Source: DASZVN01 sp035547055
GTDB taxonomy: Bacteria > Pseudomonadota > Alphaproteobacteria > Rhizobiales > Methylopilaceae
Direction: 5' to 3'
Length of the DNA stretch: 25,818 nt
Assembly (NCBI GenBank): GCA_035547055.1
Contig: DASZVN010000064.1
Span: forward strand, 1-25,818
The position numbers and the translations under genes are program-made. Every line of letters starts with the position of its first letter. The first letter of the stretch is position 1. A model generated the notes under the pieces. That model ran no database searches, was not told where the DNA came from, and saw nothing but the letters and a program-made list of their open reading frames with translations. Shown piece by piece: positions 23,878 through 25,818 of this stretch.

Positions 23878-24885
23878 ATGAAATATTGGATGAAATCTCG
23901 GGGCCTGTTGCCGGCGCGCCCTGCTTGCGTCGCCCTGGCGGCCTGCCTGACGCTGCCCTTCGCCCCCGGCGCCTCGCAGGCGGCGGGCGCCCCGACGCCG
24001 TTGACCATCTCCTACAGCCAGAAGGTCGGCGACGAGCTGCCGCTGTGGATCGCCTACGAGGCCGGATATTTCAAGAAGGAGGGCCTCGACCCGAAACTGA
24101 TCTTCCTGCCCTCGCGACAGGGTATCCCGGCCTTGCTCTCCGGCCAGGTCCAGGTTGCGGCGATCGGCGGCTCGGACGGCGTTTCCGCCGCGGCGGAGGG
24201 GGCGAATCTCAAATATGTCGCGACGCTCTCGCCGGTCTATACTTTCCAGTTCTGGGCCAATCCCCGGCATGCCACCGCAGCGACGCTCAAAGGCCAGCGG
24301 GTCGGCATCACCACGCGCAGCGGCTCGGTCTACGCCGCGACGGTGCTGTCGCTGAAGCAGCTTGGTCTCTCCACCTCGGATGTCGCCATGACCGCGCTCG
24401 GCAAGGTCTCCAACGTCGACAGCGCGCTCTTGGCCGGCAGCATCGTCGCCGCGGCGTCCCATCCGCCGGCGACCTACGAGTTCAAGCGGCACGGCTTCGT
24501 GAAGCTGGTCGACCTCGCGGAAAAGAAGATCCCGGCGGTGAATACCGGCGTCGCCGCGCTGGCGCCTTATATCGAAGCGCACGGCGAGGTCATCCAGGGC
24601 GTCGTGAACGCGATCGTCGAGGGCCTCAAGCGCGAGAAGACGGACAAGGCCTATACCGAAAGCATCATGAAGAAATACATGGGCCTGACGGACCAGGCCA
24701 TCCTCGATTTCACCTATGATTTCTATGCGAACAACGTGGCTCCAACGGTTCCGCTGACGAAGGCGGATCAGCTCCAGGCGGCCAAGGACGCCCTCGGCGC
24801 GGGCGACCCGAAAGTGAAGGCGCTCGACGTGGCGTCGCTGATCGACCAGCGCTTCGTCGAGAAGGCCGCGGGCAGCACGAACTAG
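23878..24885 (+). CDS. NitT/TauT-type substrate-binding protein (SsuA/TauA-like)
   Basis: A 335-residue exported protein. A signal peptide with a hydrophobic core (VALAACLTLPF) ends near ASQAAG-AP at about residue 37. The mature domain starts LTISYSQKVGDELPLWIAYE and has AGYFKKEGLDPKLIFL and SGQVQVAAIGGSDG, standard for this class. A GGGAGGG site lies about 5 bases before the ATG. It is 118 bp downstream of the permease gene. Ligand class spans sulfonates, nitrate, pyrimidine precursors, aromatic acids and riboflavin-like compounds, so the substrate is open; the HpsN-like gene nearby makes sulfonates one possibility. Confidence 0.9.
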   Translation: MKYWMKSRGLLPARPACVALAACLTLPFAPGASQAAGAPTPLTISYSQKVGDELPLWIAYEAGYFKKEGLDPKLIFLPSRQGIPALLSGQVQVAAIGGSDGVSAAAEGANLKYVATLSPVYTFQFWANPRHATAATLKGQRVGITTRSGSVYAATVLSLKQLGLSTSDVAMTALGKVSNVDSALLAGSIVAAASHPPATYEFKRHGFVKLVDLAEKKIPAVNTGVAALAPYIEAHGEVIQGVVNAIVEGLKREKTDKAYTESIMKKYMGLTDQAILDFTYDFYANNVAPTVPLTKADQLQAAKDALGAGDPKVKALDVASLIDQRFVEKAAGSTN

Positions 24886-24902
24886 TTTAGAGAGTCGCTC
24901 CT

Positions 24903-24925
24903 CCCCGCCTCACACCGAGGCGGGG
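24903..24925. terminator. Hairpin between convergent importer and Rieske oxygenase genes
   Basis: CCCCGCCTC (24903-24911) and GAGGCGGGG (24917-24925) form a perfect 9-bp stem with loop ACACC. It begins 18 bases after the binding-protein stop codon and includes the minus-strand gene's stop codon. There is no T-run, but the symmetric stem between convergent genes fits a bidirectional terminator. Confidence 0.5.
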
Positions 24926-25818
24926 GCCTTGCCCTCCGCCGCGACGAGGGCGTCGCGGGCGCCTTCGACGAAGGGCTGGTCGGCGGGAAGCACGATCGCG
25001 ACGGAGCGGACGCGCTGCTCCTTGGGGTCGGTGCCGGGCGGGGCGGTGCCGGTCTCGGCCAGCGCTCGCGCCGCCCGGATCAGGCGCCGCCGCGCCATGG
25101 CGATGCCGGCGTCGGTGGCGACCAGGTGCTCGCGCGTGCGGTCGGCGACCCTTCCCATGCTTTCCTGGAGTGAGGCGTCCTGCATGGCGATGCCGGCGAC
25201 GCCGCTATAGGTCCGGCCGGCGCGCTGGGCGACACGGTCCATCAGGTAGTCGTTGTCCTTGTTGGCGGCCGGCCGAAAGGTGCCTGGCAGATAGGCGACG
25301 TGGACGCCCTTGCCGTCGCGCATCGCCTGGATTTCGGTCGCGGTCAGTGCCCGCGTCGGGTGGTAGTCGAAGCTCCAGGTCCAGCAGTTCTCGTCGTCGA
25401 TCGGGATCCAGAAATGGCCATGCACCGAGTGATTGCCGCGCGGCGGGATCATCGTGAAGGACGGCATCACCCAGGGGGTGATGCGCCAGTAATAATGTCC
25501 CTCCTCGGCGTTGCGCCGGGCGCCGATGTAAAGGCCGGCGGCGTGCTCCACGACTTCGAACACCGGGCGCATGTCGCCCATGTTGTAGGCGTTGCCGCGG
25601 GCGCCCTTGAACAGCGGGTCGGAGGCGAGGCCGTCGCGGTGCAGCCACGAGACGTGGCTCGAATCGATGCCGCCCTCCATCGCCTGCAGCCAGTTGCACT
25701 CCTGCAGGCGCTTCGAGACGAAGCGGTTCGCGTCCGGAACCATCGCGAACTCGAATTCCGGCAGCGGCGGCTGGTGCTCCGGCAGGCCCATATAGGTCCA
25801 CAGGACGCCGCCGCGCTC
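24910..25818 (-). CDS. Rieske non-heme iron oxygenase alpha subunit, phthalate 4,5-dioxygenase-like, N-terminal part outside window
   Basis: 302 codons plus stop are visible; the frame is open at the right edge and begins mid-protein with ERGGVLWTYMGLPEHQPPLP, which normally follows the Rieske cluster. The catalytic mononuclear iron site is present: ECNWLQAMEGGIDSSHVSWLH holds the bridging Asp and both His ligands in DxxHxxxxH spacing. A later NKDNDYLMDRVAQR matches the segment that supplies the carboxylate ligand. The Rieske [2Fe-2S] domain must lie beyond the window. Family members of this group hydroxylate or O/N-demethylate aromatic rings using a separate reductase, which is not seen here. 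Confidence 0.9.
   Translation of the reverse strand, partial: ERGGVLWTYMGLPEHQPPLPEFEFAMVPDANRFVSKRLQECNWLQAMEGGIDSSHVSWLHRDGLASDPLFKGARGNAYNMGDMRPVFEVVEHAAGLYIGARRNAEEGHYYWRITPWVMPSFTMIPPRGNHSVHGHFWIPIDDENCWTWSFDYHPTRALTATEIQAMRDGKGVHVAYLPGTFRPAANKDNDYLMDRVAQRAGRTYSGVAGIAMQDASLQESMGRVADRTREHLVATDAGIAMARRRLIRAARALAETGTAPPGTDPKEQRVRSVAIVLPADQPFVEGARDALVAAEGKAPASV

Overview
The window is very GC-rich DNA, read almost entirely as tightly packed bacterial genes. The gene families (two binding-protein-dependent ABC importers, an HpsN-like HisD-family dehydrogenase, a Rieske oxygenase) and a GTCATCC...GGATGAC palindromic repeat of the kind common in Bradyrhizobium and its relatives suggest an alphaproteobacterium, probably Hyphomicrobiales. 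That placement is inference. No tRNA, rRNA, CRISPR array, insertion sequence or phage gene was seen.

Region 1 (1-5093) holds the 3' part of one giant gene for a repeat-rich RTX protein, probably exported by a type I system. It runs off the left edge. In order it has adhesin-like G/N/T-rich repeats, about seven copies of an alanine-rich ~50-residue repeat, a hydrophobic stretch, a VWD-type domain, two beta-sandwich-like segments and C-terminal calcium-binding nonapeptide repeats. No secretion genes are in view.

Region 2 (5094-10576, minus strand) is a catabolic operon with ATGA overlaps or very short gaps. In transcription order it encodes an FAD monooxygenase, aconitase/LeuC-type large and LeuD-type small hydro-lyase subunits, an isocitrate lyase/PEP mutase-family lyase, an Asp/Glu-racemase (maleate isomerase) family protein lacking both usual cysteines, and, after a REP-like palindrome, an N-carbamoylsarcosine/maleamate amidohydrolase-type cysteine hydrolase. 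Region 3 (10577-17583, plus strand) is divergently transcribed: a complete branched-chain amino acid (HAAT/Liv)-type importer (permeases, ATPases, two near-identical tandem binding proteins with a strong hairpin between them) and a metallo-beta-lactamase-fold hydrolase. The shared control region has two back-to-back TTGACA hexamers and nested palindromes.

Region 4 (17618-18352, minus) is a second Asp/Glu-racemase-family gene with both catalytic cysteines. Region 5 (18411-24885, plus) has a control region, an MDR alcohol dehydrogenase, a GntR/UTRA regulator, a HisD-family alcohol dehydrogenase resembling sulfopropanediol dehydrogenase HpsN, and a nitrate/sulfonate/taurine-type ABC importer (ATPase, permease, binding protein). 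Region 6 (24910-25818, minus) is the C-terminal part of a phthalate-dioxygenase-like Rieske oxygenase, cut by the right edge.

Together regions 2-6 look like an accessory locus for uptake and breakdown of one or more aromatic, N-containing or organic-acid compounds: import, ring hydroxylation, ester or lactone and amide hydrolysis, isomerisation, hydration, then C-C cleavage to central metabolites. I do not recognise the combination as a characterised pathway. The hydratase plus lyase core recalls the DmdAB/Dml step of nicotinate fermentation in Eubacterium barkeri, but the substrate cannot be read from sequence alone.
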